Assembly: GCF_900106675.1 (NCBI RefSeq)
Contig: NZ_FNOB01000001.1
Coordinates: 236,531 to 300,530, forward strand
Length of the DNA stretch: 64,000 bases
Direction: 5' to 3'
Source: Allgaiera indica
Lineage (GTDB): Bacteria > Pseudomonadota > Alphaproteobacteria > Rhodobacterales > Rhodobacteraceae
Part shown: one piece after another, positions 1 through 9,078 of the stretch
Layout of the letters: each line of letters opens with the position of its first letter
Position numbering within the stretch: the stretch's first letter is position 1
The notes under the pieces: generated by a model
What the model saw: only the letters and a program-made list of their open reading frames with translations
Told to the model about the DNA's origin: nothing
Databases searched by the model: none
Translations under genes and position numbers: made by a program

Positions 1-267
1 GACCAGGATGTCGACCCGGTCGAAGGCGTCGATCGTGGCCGACAGCAGGTTGGCGATGGTCAACTTCTGGCGCAGATCGCCGCCGAACATGCGGATCGGG
101 CCGTCATCGCCCGCCGCGTCGCCCAATTCGTTGGCCAGGCGGGCCTCATCCATATCGGCGAACATCACGTTCGCGCCTTTCTCGACGAACTGGCGGGCGA
201 TGGCCAGGCCGATGCCCTTTGCGGCACCCGTGACGATGGCGGTCTTTCCGGCGATGGCGAAGGACAT
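1..267 (-). CDS. Short-chain dehydrogenase/reductase, N-terminal fragment
   Basis: This is the N-terminal 89 codons of an SDR-family NAD(P)-dependent oxidoreductase; the rest lies beyond the window edge. The protein opens MSFAIAGKTAIVTGAAKGIG, and the TGAAKGIG stretch is the glycine-rich TGxxxGIG cofactor loop of classical SDRs. An acidic residue follows the second beta strand (FADMD), which favours NAD(H) over NADP(H). It is the third gene of a minus-strand run after clpS and the RsmC-like methyltransferase, 43 nt downstream of the latter. The catalytic Ser-Tyr-Lys part is not visible, so the substrate cannot be named. Confidence 0.85.
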   Translation of the reverse strand, partial: MSFAIAGKTAIVTGAAKGIGLAIARQFVEKGANVMFADMDEARLANELGDAAGDDGPIRMFGGDLRQKLTIANLLSATIDAFDRVDILV

Positions 268-310
268 GACTTCCTCGTGATCGGTTTTGGCGTTTGGGGG
301 CGGTTCGGTA

Positions 311-1309
311 TCAGCGCGCGTTGGGCGCGGGGCGCGTGGCGTGAAGCACCTTGAAGGCTGAATCTCCGGCGATTTCCTCGACCTCGCGGAACAGCGTTGC
401 AAGGCTGCGTTCATAAGGCAGGTTGCGGTTCGCGACAAGCCAGAGCTGCCCCGAACCCGTCAGCATCCGCGCGGCCGAGGCAATGAAGGCCACGCCCAGC
501 GCCGGGTCGGCGGCACGGCCCGCATGAAAGGGCGGGTTGGTGACGATGGCCTGAAACGGCGCGCCCGGGCAGGGCTGGGTCGCGTCGGCCCAGTGAAACC
601 GCGCCCGCGGATCAGTGATGTTTTGCCGCGCGCAATCAAGCGCGGTCCTCTCGGCCTCGATCAGGTGCAGTTCCTCGACGCCGTCGCGGGCCAGGATCGC
701 ACGCGCAAGGTATCCCCAGCCGGCGCCAAGATCGGCCACCCGGGTAGGCAGCTTCGCCGGCAGCGACCGGGCCAGCAGAACCGAGGCCTTGTCCGGCCCG
801 TCGGCCGAGAAGACGCCGGGCAGGGTGATGAAGCCCTCTGCCACCGGCTGCGGCGCGGCCAGCCAGTCGGCGAAGGCACGCGCACCGGGATTTTCCAGGG
901 CGAAGAGCTTGCCATGCGCCTTTGACAGCGGCACGCCTACCGGGGTGCGGGCGCGCAGTTCTTTCAGCATGGAATCTATGCCGTCGGTCTTTTGCCCGTC
1001 GATCAGAAGCGGCGCGCCCGGGGGAAGGTGCGCGGCGGCGGCGGCGATCAGCGCGCGGCCTTCGGCGCGGGCGCGGGGCAGGCACACCAGCGCCGCGGCG
1101 TAATCGCCCTCTGGCACGGCGACGACCTTTAGCCCGCGCCGGGTCAGCGCATCGTGATCGGGCCGAAAGCTTTGGATCACCTCGATCCTGTCCGCCGGCA
1201 GCGGGGAAAGATCCTCGTCCCCCGCCGGACGAAACAGCGCGATGCGCCCCGAATCGGGTAGGCGAACGGCGCCGGTTTCCAGCGCAAGCGAAAGGCGGGA
1301 TGAACGCAT
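311..1309 (-). CDS. rsmC: RsmC-like class I SAM-dependent rRNA methyltransferase
   Basis: This 332-aa protein is built like RsmC, which methylates N2 of a guanine in 16S rRNA (G1207 in E. coli). The N-terminal half is a degenerate methyltransferase-like domain. The C-terminal half carries the SAM-binding motif VADLGAGWGY (about residues 191-200) and the catalytic NPPFH motif (258-262) typical of N2-guanine methyltransferases. Length matches the RsmC/RlmG group. The ATG start lies 25 nt after the clpS stop, so the two genes are probably co-transcribed. The exact target base is inferred from the family, and RlmG-like specificity is possible. Confidence 0.8.
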   Translation of the reverse strand: MRSSRLSLALETGAVRLPDSGRIALFRPAGDEDLSPLPADRIEVIQSFRPDHDALTRRGLKVVAVPEGDYAAALVCLPRARAEGRALIAAAAAHLPPGAPLLIDGQKTDGIDSMLKELRARTPVGVPLSKAHGKLFALENPGARAFADWLAAPQPVAEGFITLPGVFSADGPDKASVLLARSLPAKLPTRVADLGAGWGYLARAILARDGVEELHLIEAERTALDCARQNITDPRARFHWADATQPCPGAPFQAIVTNPPFHAGRAADPALGVAFIASAARMLTGSGQLWLVANRNLPYERSLATLFREVEEIAGDSAFKVLHATRPAPNAR

Positions 1310-1334
1310 GGCGGTGCGGCCGCGGGCTGCGGCG

Positions 1335-1709
1335 CTACTCCTTTTCCATCGTGCATTGCAGCGGGTGCTGATGACGGCGCGCGAAATCCATCACCTGCGC
1401 GACCTTGGTCTCGGCCACCTCGAACGAGAACACGCCGACCACGGCCAGGCCCTTCTTGTGCACCGTCAGCATGATCTCGAAAGCCTGTGCATGGGAAAGG
1501 CCGAAGAAGCGTTCCAGCACATGAACCACGAATTCCATCGGCGTGTAATCGTCGTTCAGAAGCAGCACCTTGTACAGCGGCGGGCGCTGGGTCTTGCTCT
1601 TGGTCTGGGTCAGCAGCCCGCCCTCGCCCTCGCGGTCGCCCTGACGATTGCCAGTGCCACCCTTCTGGGCGGACAGGTTCAAGGGCGAAATGGTCGCCGG
1701 GAAAATCAC
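1335..1709 (-). CDS. clpS: ClpS, ATP-dependent Clp protease adaptor
   Basis: ClpS delivers N-degron substrates to the ClpAP protease. The core from about residue 40 onward ([19 protein letters not shown], then [10 protein letters not shown] and MLTVHKKG) is the conserved ClpS fold. It includes the [10 protein letters not shown] pocket residues that bind the N-terminal side chain. The roughly 38 N-terminal residues are a variable, Gly/Gln-rich extension. The start chosen is a GTG with a GGAG-like site about 8 nt upstream; an internal start is possible because the extension is not conserved. No clpA lies alongside. The protein ends in the usual ClpS manner ([10 protein letters not shown]). Confidence 0.95.
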   Translation of the reverse strand: MIFPATISPLNLSAQKGGTGNRQGDREGEGGLLTQTKSKTQRPPLYKVLLLNDDYTPMEFVVHVLERFFGLSHAQAFEIMLTVHKKGLAVVGVFSFEVAETKVAQVMDFARRHQHPLQCTMEKE

Positions 1710-2007
1710 AAGGCAGGCTCCGGTCGAAGGGTGTCTGGTCGAAGGTTCAATATAACCTGCCTGGCGTCTGAGAAAAGAGGCGCGTGGCCGCAGGCGGCAT
1801 TCCCGGCGCCTGCGCAGACCTTATCGGCGTTTGCGCCGCACGCAGCGGCCCGCCAGCGATTCACAGCCTGGGCGGGGCTTGGCGGCGCGTCCGGATACAC
1901 TTGCGAACATGCACTCGCGAACGGTATGCCCTGTCGCCGCCACCGCCGCTTGCCGGGGTTCGCGGGCTTCGCTAAAACCGCGCAACCCGGCGAAAGGATC
2001 CCCAATC
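1710..2007. other. Intergenic region between divergent clpS and pyrF
   Basis: About 300 nt separate the divergent clpS and pyrF starts. An AT-richer patch near 1744-1757 (containing TTCAATATAA) is the likeliest promoter area for clpS, and GAAAGGA at 1992-1998 is the pyrF ribosome binding site. Open frames here have no recognisable content and I do not call them genes. Confidence 0.5.
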
Positions 2008-2757
2008 ATGAACTCACGCTCTAATCCGGGCCCTGCGGGGCTGTCCCAGGCGGATGATCGGCTGATCGTGGCGCTGGACGTGCCGAACGTGATCGAGGGG
2101 CTGGATCTGGCCGGGCGCATCGGGGATGCGGTCAGCTTCTACAAGATCGGGCTGGGCATGCTGGCGGGCGGCGGGATGGCGCTGGCGAACGAGCTGAAGG
2201 CCGAGCACGGCAAGCGCATCTTCCTGGATCTGAAGCTGTTCGACATCGGCGCGACGATCGAGGCCGCGGCGCGCGGGATCGCGCAGTTCGAGCTGGATTT
2301 CCTGACCGTCCATGGCGACCCGCAGGTGGTGCGCGCGGCACAGGAGGGCAAGCGCGGCTCGGATCTGAAGATCCTGGCGGTGACGGTGCTGACCTCGCTC
2401 GATCGGGAGGACCTGGACGCCAACATGATCCGGCCCGGCGATCTGACCGAAATTACCGTGGAACGCGCGGCGCGGGCGCTGGCGGCCGGGGCCGACGGGG
2501 TGATCGCCTCTCCGGCCGAGGCCGCGCAGATCCGGGCGCTGCCCGAGGCCGCGGGCAGGCTGATCGTGACGCCGGGCGTGCGCCCCGTGGGCGCGGCGCC
2601 GGGGGATCAGAAACGCGTGGCGACGCCGGCCCAGGCCATCGCGCGCGGCGCCGATCATGTCGTCGTAGGGCGGCCGATCCGGTCGGCCTCGGATCCGCGG
2701 GCCGCGGCGCAGGCCGTGGTGGCGGAAATCCGTGCCGCGGGGGCGAGCCGGCCCTAG
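2008..2757 (+). CDS. pyrF: Orotidine 5'-phosphate decarboxylase
   Basis: PyrF converts OMP to UMP, the last step of de novo pyrimidine synthesis. The 249-aa protein begins MNSRSNPGPAG and quickly enters the TIM-barrel core DRLIVALDVPN. The catalytic DxKxxD signature is present as FLDLKLFDIG, and the phosphate-binding end as VTPGVRP followed by DHVVVGRPI. The ATG at 2008 was chosen because GAAAGGA lies just upstream and because an upstream in-frame extension (from 1831) has no family similarity. The gene stands alone, convergent with the NfeD/stomatin pair. Confidence 0.97.
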   Translation: MNSRSNPGPAGLSQADDRLIVALDVPNVIEGLDLAGRIGDAVSFYKIGLGMLAGGGMALANELKAEHGKRIFLDLKLFDIGATIEAAARGIAQFELDFLTVHGDPQVVRAAQEGKRGSDLKILAVTVLTSLDREDLDANMIRPGDLTEITVERAARALAAGADGVIASPAEAAQIRALPEAAGRLIVTPGVRPVGAAPGDQKRVATPAQAIARGADHVVVGRPIRSASDPRAAAQAVVAEIRAAGASRP

Positions 2758-3058
2758 GAATGCAGGACCGACCCGCCAGGCCAGACGGCCGAGAATTGCC
2801 GCGCAGGCCAACTGCCCGATCCTACCTGGGGGTGCGGAACCGGCAGCCTTCGCGGGGTGGTCCCGGGCGGTCGGCCACGCCGTTCCTATGCCCCGCGATG
2901 GAAGGAAAACCCGCAACCCGCCGGCCCGGTTCATCCGCCGACGCCGTCACCGGCGGGGACTTGCCCGACAGGCCGCCCCGGATCGGCAAACACCCGCTGT
3001 CAGGCGTGCGCGTTTCGCTTGCGGCGACCGCCGCACCCCGGGGCCGCTGAGCCGCGGC
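2758..3058. other. Intergenic region between convergent pyrF and nfeD-like gene
   Basis: About 300 nt of GC-rich sequence lie between the two convergent stops. I see no tRNA, no clear terminator with a T tract and no recognisable coding content. A 96-codon open frame at 2760-3050 has low-complexity Pro/Arg-rich composition and looks spurious. Confidence 0.5.
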
Positions 3059-3346
3059 CTAGTTGTCGTTGATATCGTGATGGATGATCCGCACCTGCCC
3101 CTTGCGCAGTCCGACGACCGCGCGCAGACCCAGCCAGGCGATCAACGACAGCACCCCGAAGATCAGGAAATGGCGGAACAGATCATCCCCCATCCAGGCC
3201 GCGGGCGGCAGCCCTGACCAAAGGATCAGCCCGGTCAGCACCGCGCCGATCGCGAAGCCCAGAAAGACGAAGGCGGGCATCAGGATCTCGAAGATCCCCA
3301 GCAGCAGCCCGCCGACCACCCAGACCCACCAATCCGTCCAGCTCAT
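3059..3346 (-). CDS. Short NfeD-family membrane protein
   Basis: A 95-aa integral membrane protein of the truncated NfeD type (NfeD1b/YbbJ-like). Two or three hydrophobic helices (about residues 7-45 and 60-78) are followed by a short charged tail instead of a full soluble OB-fold domain. It overlaps the stomatin-like gene upstream by 4 nt (ATGA). This pairing of NfeD with an SPFH protein is the standard arrangement in bacteria, where the two are thought to act together in membrane quality control or microdomain organisation. It lacks the serine-protease domain of long NfeD proteins. Confidence 0.85.
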   Translation of the reverse strand: MSWTDWWVWVVGGLLLGIFEILMPAFVFLGFAIGAVLTGLILWSGLPPAAWMGDDLFRHFLIFGVLSLIAWLGLRAVVGLRKGQVRIIHHDINDN

Positions 3347-4230
3347 GCGCCCCCCTTGCCCTTGAGCATCTTGAAGGCGTCGCCGAAGGCTTCCAGGGCA
3401 TTCGCCGGCACGAAGATGGTCTGCTTGCCCGCGCCCTGGCCCACGGCGGTCAGCGCCTCGACCTGTTTCAAGGCGACCTGGTATTGCGCGGCCTCAAGCC
3501 CGTTGTCGGCGATCGCCTTGGCGACGACCTGGGTCGCGTAGCCTTCGGCATCGGCACTGATCCGGCGGGCCTCGGCGGCCTTCTGGGCGGCGTAGAGGTC
3601 GGCATCGGCCTTCAGCTCGATCGCGCGCTTGCGGCCCTCGGCCTCGGTCACCTGGGCGCGGCGGGCGCGTTCGGCGTTGAGTTGCTGAAGCATGGCGTCG
3701 CGGGTCTGCTGGTCGAGGTTCACATCCAGGATTTCGGCCCGCGTCACCTCGATTCCCCAATCTTCGACCGCATAGGCCACCTGGGCCTTGATCTGGTCGA
3801 TCAGCTGCTGGCGATTGGACTGCACCTCGTCAAGGTCCATCTCGCCGATACCGGCGCGCACGATGCCCGCCACGGTGGTCGAGATCGCACCGTCGACGTC
3901 CCGGATGCGGTAAACCGTCTTTTCCGGCTGCAGGATGCGGTAGAAAACGCTGGTTTCGACCTTCACCAGCACGTTGTCCTTGGTGATCGCGTCCTGTTCG
4001 GCATTGGGCAGCTGGCGTTCGAGGATGGAAATCCTGTGCGCCACCCGGTCGAGAAACGGCACGATGAAGTTGATGCCGGGGCCAAGCACCGCGCGCAGCC
4101 GGCCGAAGCGCTCGACCACATGCTTTTCCGATTGCGGCACGATGTTCACCGCTTTCCAGACCGCGAGGATGACCAAGGCGGCTAGGAAAAGCGTCACCCC
4201 GTTCGTTGCGAGAAACTCGTTGATGTCCAT
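3343..4230 (-). CDS. qmcA: SPFH/stomatin-like membrane protein (QmcA-type slipin)
   Basis: A 295-aa SPFH-domain protein. One N-terminal membrane segment (about residues 10-28, FLAALVILAVWKAVNIV) is followed by the SPFH core (VVERFGR, GPGINFIVPFLDRVAHRIS, then the DNVLVKVETSVFYRI block). An Ala/Glu/Arg-rich coiled coil (about 170-240) leads into a small C-terminal domain. The ATG at 4230 (MDINEFLATNG) was preferred over an upstream extension with no family similarity. It precedes and overlaps the NfeD gene, matching the qmcA-ybbJ pair of E. coli. Likely role is a membrane scaffold influencing FtsH-type proteolysis; this is inference from the family. Confidence 0.9.
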   Translation of the reverse strand: MDINEFLATNGVTLFLAALVILAVWKAVNIVPQSEKHVVERFGRLRAVLGPGINFIVPFLDRVAHRISILERQLPNAEQDAITKDNVLVKVETSVFYRILQPEKTVYRIRDVDGAISTTVAGIVRAGIGEMDLDEVQSNRQQLIDQIKAQVAYAVEDWGIEVTRAEILDVNLDQQTRDAMLQQLNAERARRAQVTEAEGRKRAIELKADADLYAAQKAAEARRISADAEGYATQVVAKAIADNGLEAAQYQVALKQVEALTAVGQGAGKQTIFVPANALEAFGDAFKMLKGKGGA

Positions 4231-4378
4231 GACCTGCCTCGAAAACCTGGCCGGAGCGCGGCCTGCGGGACAAGTATGCCCCTGAATCGTGGCTGCGGGC
4301 AAGTTCCGCACGGCCCGGCACGCCCGCAGCGCCTATGCAAGCCGGCTTGCAAGCGCCGCGGCCAGGGCTATGCTGGTG

Positions 4379-4464
4379 CCACCTCGGGGTGCCGCAAGCC
4401 GGGCTGAGATGCGATCGCAAACCCGTTGAACCTGAACCGGTTAAGACCGGCGGAGGGAAGGTGA
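4379..4464 (+). promoter_or_regulatory. TPP riboswitch (THI element)
   Basis: The conserved THI-box blocks are in order: CTCGGGGTGCC, then GGCTGAGAT, then ACCCGTTGAACCTGA, then an apical stem around CCGGTTAAGACCGG, closing with CGGAGGGAAGGTG. These are the pyrimidine- and pyrophosphate-sensor parts of the TPP aptamer. It ends about 45 nt before the thiB start, so thiamine pyrophosphate should repress the thiBPQ importer. The short distance to the SD suggests translational or mixed control; no clear U-tracted terminator is visible. Confidence 0.96.
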
Positions 4465-4509
4465 CAGGATGATCCTCCACTGCCCCGGCCGCCGCGAATG
4501 GAGGAACGC

Positions 4510-5502
4510 ATGAAACTTTCGATGCTTGCCGCGGGCCTATTGGCGCTTGCGCTTGGCACTGCGGCGCAGGCCGATGAGAAGCCCGTTCTGACCGTGTATA
4601 CCTATGACAGCTTCGCCTCGAAATGGGGACCGGGACCAGAGGTCAAGACAGCCTTCGAGAAAACCTGCGGCTGCACGCTGAAATTCGTCACCGCCGGCGA
4701 CGGCGCGGCCCTTCTGTCGCGCATCCGGCTGGAAGGGAAACGTACCAAGGCCGATGTGGTGATCGGCCTCGACACCTCTCTGACCGCCGCGGCGCGCAAG
4801 ACGGGCCTCTTTGCCGATCACGGGCCGCTGCCCAAGCTGGACATGCCGGTGACATGGACCGATCCCACCTTCGTGCCCTTCGATTGGGGCTGGTTCGCCT
4901 TCGTTTATGACAAGGCCAAGGTCAAGGACGTGCCGCGCAGCTTCGAGGCGCTGGCCAAGTCGAACCTGAAGATCGTGATCGAGGATCCGCGCTCTTCCAC
5001 GCCGGGGCTGGGGCTGCTGCTTTGGGTCCAGAAGCTCTATGGCGACAAGGCCGGCGAGATGTGGAAACGGCTTGCGCACAACATCGTCACGGTCACGCCG
5101 GGCTGGGACCAGGCTTACGGGATGTTCCTGAAGGGCGAGGCCGACATGGTGCTGAGCTACACCACCTCGCCCGCGTATCACATCAACGTCGAGCATGACG
5201 ACAGCAAGGGCGCGGCGCTGTTCGACAAGGGCAATTACATGGAAATCGAGGTCGCCGGAAAGATCGCCGGCACCAAGCATCCGAAGCTTGCCGACGCCTT
5301 CATGCATTTCATCACCACCGAGGCCTTCCAAAAGCTGATCCCCACGACCAACTGGATGTATCCGGTGATCAAGCTGTCCTCGCCGCTGCCCAAGGGCTTT
5401 GCCGAATACCGGCCGAAGATCTCGCTGCTTTACCCCTCGGCGGAGGTGCCGAAGATCAAGGACAAGGCGCTGGCGGAATGGCGCGACGCGCTCAGCCAGT
5501 AG
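4510..5502 (+). CDS. thiB: Thiamine/TPP ABC transporter, periplasmic binding protein
   Basis: ThiB captures thiamine and its phosphates in the periplasm for the ThiPQ importer. The 330-aa protein has a clear signal peptide (MKLSMLAAGLLALALGTAAQA), followed by the mature start PVLTVYTYDSFASKWGPGP, which is characteristic of this family. WTDPTFVPFDWGWFAFVYD is the core block. The ATG at 4510 was chosen over one 12 nt earlier because GAGGAA sits just upstream and the protein then starts at the signal peptide. It is directly under the TPP riboswitch and overlaps thiP. Confidence 0.96.
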   Translation: MKLSMLAAGLLALALGTAAQADEKPVLTVYTYDSFASKWGPGPEVKTAFEKTCGCTLKFVTAGDGAALLSRIRLEGKRTKADVVIGLDTSLTAAARKTGLFADHGPLPKLDMPVTWTDPTFVPFDWGWFAFVYDKAKVKDVPRSFEALAKSNLKIVIEDPRSSTPGLGLLLWVQKLYGDKAGEMWKRLAHNIVTVTPGWDQAYGMFLKGEADMVLSYTTSPAYHINVEHDDSKGAALFDKGNYMEIEVAGKIAGTKHPKLADAFMHFITTEAFQKLIPTTNWMYPVIKLSSPLPKGFAEYRPKISLLYPSAEVPKIKDKALAEWRDALSQ

Positions 5503-7046
5503 GCCGCCGCGCGGGCGCCGCCGTGGCCCTGGGGCTGGTGGCGCTGACGCTGGGCACGCTGGGCGCGGTCGCGTGGCGGGCGGTCGGAACATGGGGGCTG
5601 GTCGAAGGGCTGGGGCCCGCCGACTGGGCCGCGCTGCGCTTCACGTTGCTGCAGGCGGGGCTTTCGGCGGTGCTTTCGGTAGCGCTGGCGGTGCCGGTGG
5701 CGCGCGCGCTGGCGCGGCGGCGGTTCTTCGGGCGCCGCGCGCTGATCGCGCTGATGGGGGCGCCGTTCATCCTGCCGGTGATCGTGGCGGTGCTGGGGCT
5801 GCTTTCCGTCTTCGGGCGTGGCGGGATCCTGAACGCGGGTCTGGCCGCCCTTGGCCTGGCGCCGCTGTCGATCTACGGGCTGCATGGCGTGATCCTGGGC
5901 AATGTCTTCTTCAACCTGCCGCTGGCGGTACGGCTGATCCTGCAAGGCTGGCTTTCGATCCCGGCAGAGCGGTTCCGCCTGGCCGCCGCCCTCGGCTTTG
6001 GCCCGTCCCAGATCGCGCGCCAGATCGAAGGCCCGATGCTGCGAGAGGTCATCCCCGGCGCGGCGCTGGCGATCTTCCTGATCTGCCTGACCTCCTTCGC
6101 CATCGCGCTGACCCTGGGCGGCGGCCCCCGGGCGACCACGATCGAACTTGCCATCTATCAGGCCTTTCGCTTCGATTTCGACCTGGGCCATGCCGCCCTG
6201 CTGGCGGCACTGCAATTCGCGATCTCGGGGGCGGCGATGCTGCTGGCCCTGCGCCTGACCCTGCCCCAGGCCAGCGCGGCAGGACTCGACCGCCCGGTCG
6301 AGCGCTGGGACGCGGCAAGCCCCTGGCTGCGCGCCCAGGACGCCGTGCTGACCACGCTTGCCGCGCTATTTCTGCTGACGCCGCTGGCGTTGATCGTGAC
6401 CCAGGGGCTGCCCACCCTTCTGTCGCTGCCCGGTATCGTCTGGACCGCGGCGCTGAATTCGCTGGCGGTGGCGCTGGCCTCGGCGCTGCTGGCCACGGCG
6501 GCGGCCCTTGCCCTGGCGCTGGCCATCTCCGGCCCCCGCCCCGCGCTTTACGAGGCTGCGGGGATGCTGCCGCTGGCGACCTCTCCGCTGGTCCTGGGCA
6601 CGGGGCTGTTTCTGATCCTCAACCCGGTGATCGACCCGTCGCGACTGGCGCTGCCGGTCACCGCGCTATCGAATGCCGCGATGGCCCTGCCCTTCGGGCT
6701 GCGCGCGCTGGTCCCCGCCCTGCGCGAGGTCGAGGCCAGCCATGGCCGCTTGGCCGATGCGCTGGGGATGCGGGGCCTGGCCCGGCTGCGGCTGCTGATC
6801 GTGCCGCGCCTGCGCCGGCCCCTGGGCTTCACCCTGGGTCTGGCGGCGGCGCTGTCGATGGGGGATCTGGGGGTCGTGACGCTGTTCGCCCCGCCCGAAG
6901 GCGGCACCCTGCCGCTGCAGCTTTACCGGCTGATGGGCGCCTACCGGATGAACGAGGCCGCGGGCGCCGCCCTGCTGCTCCTGATCCTCAGCTTCGCGTT
7001 GTTTTGGGTCTTCGACCGCGGAGGCCGCGCCGATGCTGACACTTGA
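5478..7046 (+). CDS. thiP: Thiamine/TPP ABC transporter, permease
   Basis: A 522-aa fused permease with two homologous halves of about six helices each, as usual for ThiP. The start MARRAQPVGRRAG overlaps the end of thiB by 25 nt in another frame, so translation is probably coupled. Each half has an EAA-type loop near its end (ALGFGPSQIARQIEGPMLREV and later ALGMRGLARLRLLIVPRL), the contact site for the ThiQ ATPase. The 3' end overlaps thiQ by 14 nt. The start is the first plausible ATG; a GTG further in would still leave all membrane helices intact. Confidence 0.93.
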   Translation: MARRAQPVGRRAGAAVALGLVALTLGTLGAVAWRAVGTWGLVEGLGPADWAALRFTLLQAGLSAVLSVALAVPVARALARRRFFGRRALIALMGAPFILPVIVAVLGLLSVFGRGGILNAGLAALGLAPLSIYGLHGVILGNVFFNLPLAVRLILQGWLSIPAERFRLAAALGFGPSQIARQIEGPMLREVIPGAALAIFLICLTSFAIALTLGGGPRATTIELAIYQAFRFDFDLGHAALLAALQFAISGAAMLLALRLTLPQASAAGLDRPVERWDAASPWLRAQDAVLTTLAALFLLTPLALIVTQGLPTLLSLPGIVWTAALNSLAVALASALLATAAALALALAISGPRPALYEAAGMLPLATSPLVLGTGLFLILNPVIDPSRLALPVTALSNAAMALPFGLRALVPALREVEASHGRLADALGMRGLARLRLLIVPRLRRPLGFTLGLAAALSMGDLGVVTLFAPPEGGTLPLQLYRLMGAYRMNEAAGAALLLLILSFALFWVFDRGGRADADT

Positions 7047-7731
7047 GAACCTGCGCCTGACCCATGGCGACTGGACGCTTGAGGCCGATCTGAACCTGGC
7101 CGCGGGCGCCCGCTGTGCGCTGATCGGGCCCTCTGGGGCGGGGAAATCGACGCTTCTGGGCGCGATCGCGGGCTTCATGGCACCCACGCGGGGCCGCATC
7201 CTGTGGCAGGCGCAGGATCTGGCGCAGCTGGCACCGGGCGAACGGCCGGTCAGCATCCTCTTCCAGGACAACAATCTTTTCCCGCATCTGACGGCGGCGC
7301 AGAACATCGGGCTGGGACTGCGTCCCAACCTGCGCCTGTCGACGGCCGAAAAGGCCCGCGTGGCCGAGGCACTTGGCCGCGTCGGGTTGGCTGACTACGC
7401 CGATCGCAAACCCGCCGCGCTGTCCGGCGGACAGCAAGGCCGGGTGGCGCTGGCACGGGCGCTGCTGCGGGCGCGGCCGCTTCTGCTGCTTGATGAACCC
7501 TTCGCGGCACTCGGCCCCGCGCTTCGGGCCGAAATGCTGGATCTGGTCGCCAGCATCTGCTCCGAGACCGGGGCGACGCTCTTGATGGTCAGCCACGATC
7601 CCGGCGACGCGCGCCGCATCGCCGACCAGACCATCGTGATCGGAGACGGGCGCGCCGCCCCACCGCAGAAGACCGAGGCCCTGTTCGCCGACCCTCCGCC
7701 GGCGCTGCGGCGCTACCTGGGCACGAACTGA
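7033..7731 (+). CDS. thiQ: Thiamine/TPP ABC transporter, ATPase
   Basis: A 232-aa ABC ATPase completing the thiBPQ operon. Walker A is GPSGAGKST (about residues 32-40), the signature loop is LSGGQQGR, and Walker B is LLLLDEPF, followed by the H-loop in MVSHDPGDARRI. SILFQDNNLFPHLTAAQNIGLG is the typical ThiQ Q-loop region. It overlaps the thiP 3' end, shares the TPP riboswitch and ends 7 nt before the convergent amidohydrolase gene. Confidence 0.95.
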   Translation: MLTLENLRLTHGDWTLEADLNLAAGARCALIGPSGAGKSTLLGAIAGFMAPTRGRILWQAQDLAQLAPGERPVSILFQDNNLFPHLTAAQNIGLGLRPNLRLSTAEKARVAEALGRVGLADYADRKPAALSGGQQGRVALARALLRARPLLLLDEPFAALGPALRAEMLDLVASICSETGATLLMVSHDPGDARRIADQTIVIGDGRAAPPQKTEALFADPPPALRRYLGTN

Positions 7732-7738
7732 GCCTGCG

Positions 7739-8929
7739 TCACCCCAGAAGATCGCGCAGGGTGCGGTGGAAGATCTGTGTGCCCAGGGCAATCAGTTCGT
7801 CTGGGAAATCATAGTCGGGATTGTGCAGCGCCGGCCGGTCGCGCCCGGCCCCCAGCAGGAACATCGCCGACCGCGCCACCGCCCCGAAGCGGCCGAAATC
7901 CTCCGAAGCGCGCATCGGCAGGTTCTCCGCGTCATGGGCGATGCCCTCGGCCCCTAGCGCCGCGCGCAGCCGGACCACGGCCTCGGCATCGTTGCGGCAG
8001 GCCAGGAACAGGTCATGCTCGGAAAACGCGATCTCAAGGCCATCCGCGCGGGCCTCTTCGCGGGCGATCTCCTTCGCCCGGGTCAGCAGGTCTTGCAGAT
8101 CGTCGTCCAGCAGCGCCCGCAGCGTCAGCCACAATTCGCCCGCGCCCGGGGCCACGCCGAAGGCCGGCGCGCCCAGCCGCGCATGGGTAATGGTCGCCAG
8201 CCGAAAGCCCGGCACCAGCGCGCCGCCGGGGCCCAGCGCCGTCAGCACGGGGATCAACCGGGCAAGGGCGGCGGCGGGCGAGACCCCGTCCTCGGGCATC
8301 GAGGCATGGGCGGTGCGCCCGCTCAGCGCGATCCGCAACCCGACCGAGGCGCAATTCGCCGGCCCCTCGGCCAGCGAAACCCTTCCCAGGGCCAAGCCCG
8401 GCATGTTGTGCAACGCAAAGGCCCAATCGGGCGCGATCTGGCCGAAGGCGGGATCTTCCAGCACCGCGGCCGCGCCCTCGCCGGTTTCCTCGGCCGGCTG
8501 AAACAGCAGCACCGCCCGCCCCCGCGCGGGGCGCCGACGGCCCAACAACCGGGCAAGGCCGACCAGAATCGTGGCATGGCCGTCATGGCCGCACAGATGG
8601 CCCTTGCCCGGGGTTTCCGAACGATAGGGTAGCGTGCCGACCTCCTCGATCGGCAGCGCGTCCAGTTCGGCCCGGATCAGCACCGTGGGCCCGGGCGCCC
8701 CGCCCGCATAGACGGCGGCAACGCCGTGACCACCCAGATCGGTAAGCAGTGCATCCGGGGCGGTCGGGCCAAGCGCGGCGACGACCGCGCGGGCGGTCTC
8801 GCGCTCCTCTCCCGAAAGTTCGGGGCGGCGATGCAGGGCGCGGCGAAACTCTGTCAGTTCGACGATATCGCGGTTGCTCAGCCCCCGCGCCCCGTCCTGC
8901 GCCGCCGTCGATCCAATATCCTGCCGCAA
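7739..8929 (-). CDS. M20-family metallo-amidohydrolase (hippurate/N-acyl-amino-acid hydrolase type)
   Basis: A 396-aa M20D peptidase-like amidohydrolase, likely releasing an amino acid from an N-acylated substrate. It opens with the family hallmark LTEFRRALHRRPELSGEE. It has the metal-binding CGHDGHATILVGLA block, the catalytic glutamate region LLFQPAEETGEGAAAVLED, and a C-terminal SEDFGRFG motif carrying the last metal ligand region. The start is a TTG with a GGGGGCAGG stretch upstream; no ATG or GTG lies closer to the conserved N-terminus. The true substrate is unknown, and indole-acetyl-amino acids are another substrate class of this family. Confidence 0.88.
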   Translation of the reverse strand: MRQDIGSTAAQDGARGLSNRDIVELTEFRRALHRRPELSGEERETARAVVAALGPTAPDALLTDLGGHGVAAVYAGGAPGPTVLIRAELDALPIEEVGTLPYRSETPGKGHLCGHDGHATILVGLARLLGRRRPARGRAVLLFQPAEETGEGAAAVLEDPAFGQIAPDWAFALHNMPGLALGRVSLAEGPANCASVGLRIALSGRTAHASMPEDGVSPAAALARLIPVLTALGPGGALVPGFRLATITHARLGAPAFGVAPGAGELWLTLRALLDDDLQDLLTRAKEIAREEARADGLEIAFSEHDLFLACRNDAEAVVRLRAALGAEGIAHDAENLPMRASEDFGRFGAVARSAMFLLGAGRDRPALHNPDYDFPDELIALGTQIFHRTLRDLLG

Positions 8930-9078
8930 GCCTGCCCCCGGTCCGTCCTGGTGACGGACCCTATCAGCCCTTCACGGCGCGGCAAGGGTCAGAACGAACG
9001 GCGCGATCGCCGGCCGACCCGATCACAGCCCGCAAAGAACATCCGCGCGGAAGCGAAGGCCGAACAGCACCTCTGCCC

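Noticed and set aside
2760-3050. Possible small gene between pyrF and the NfeD gene
   Set aside because: Pro/Arg-rich low-complexity translation and no convincing ribosome binding site.
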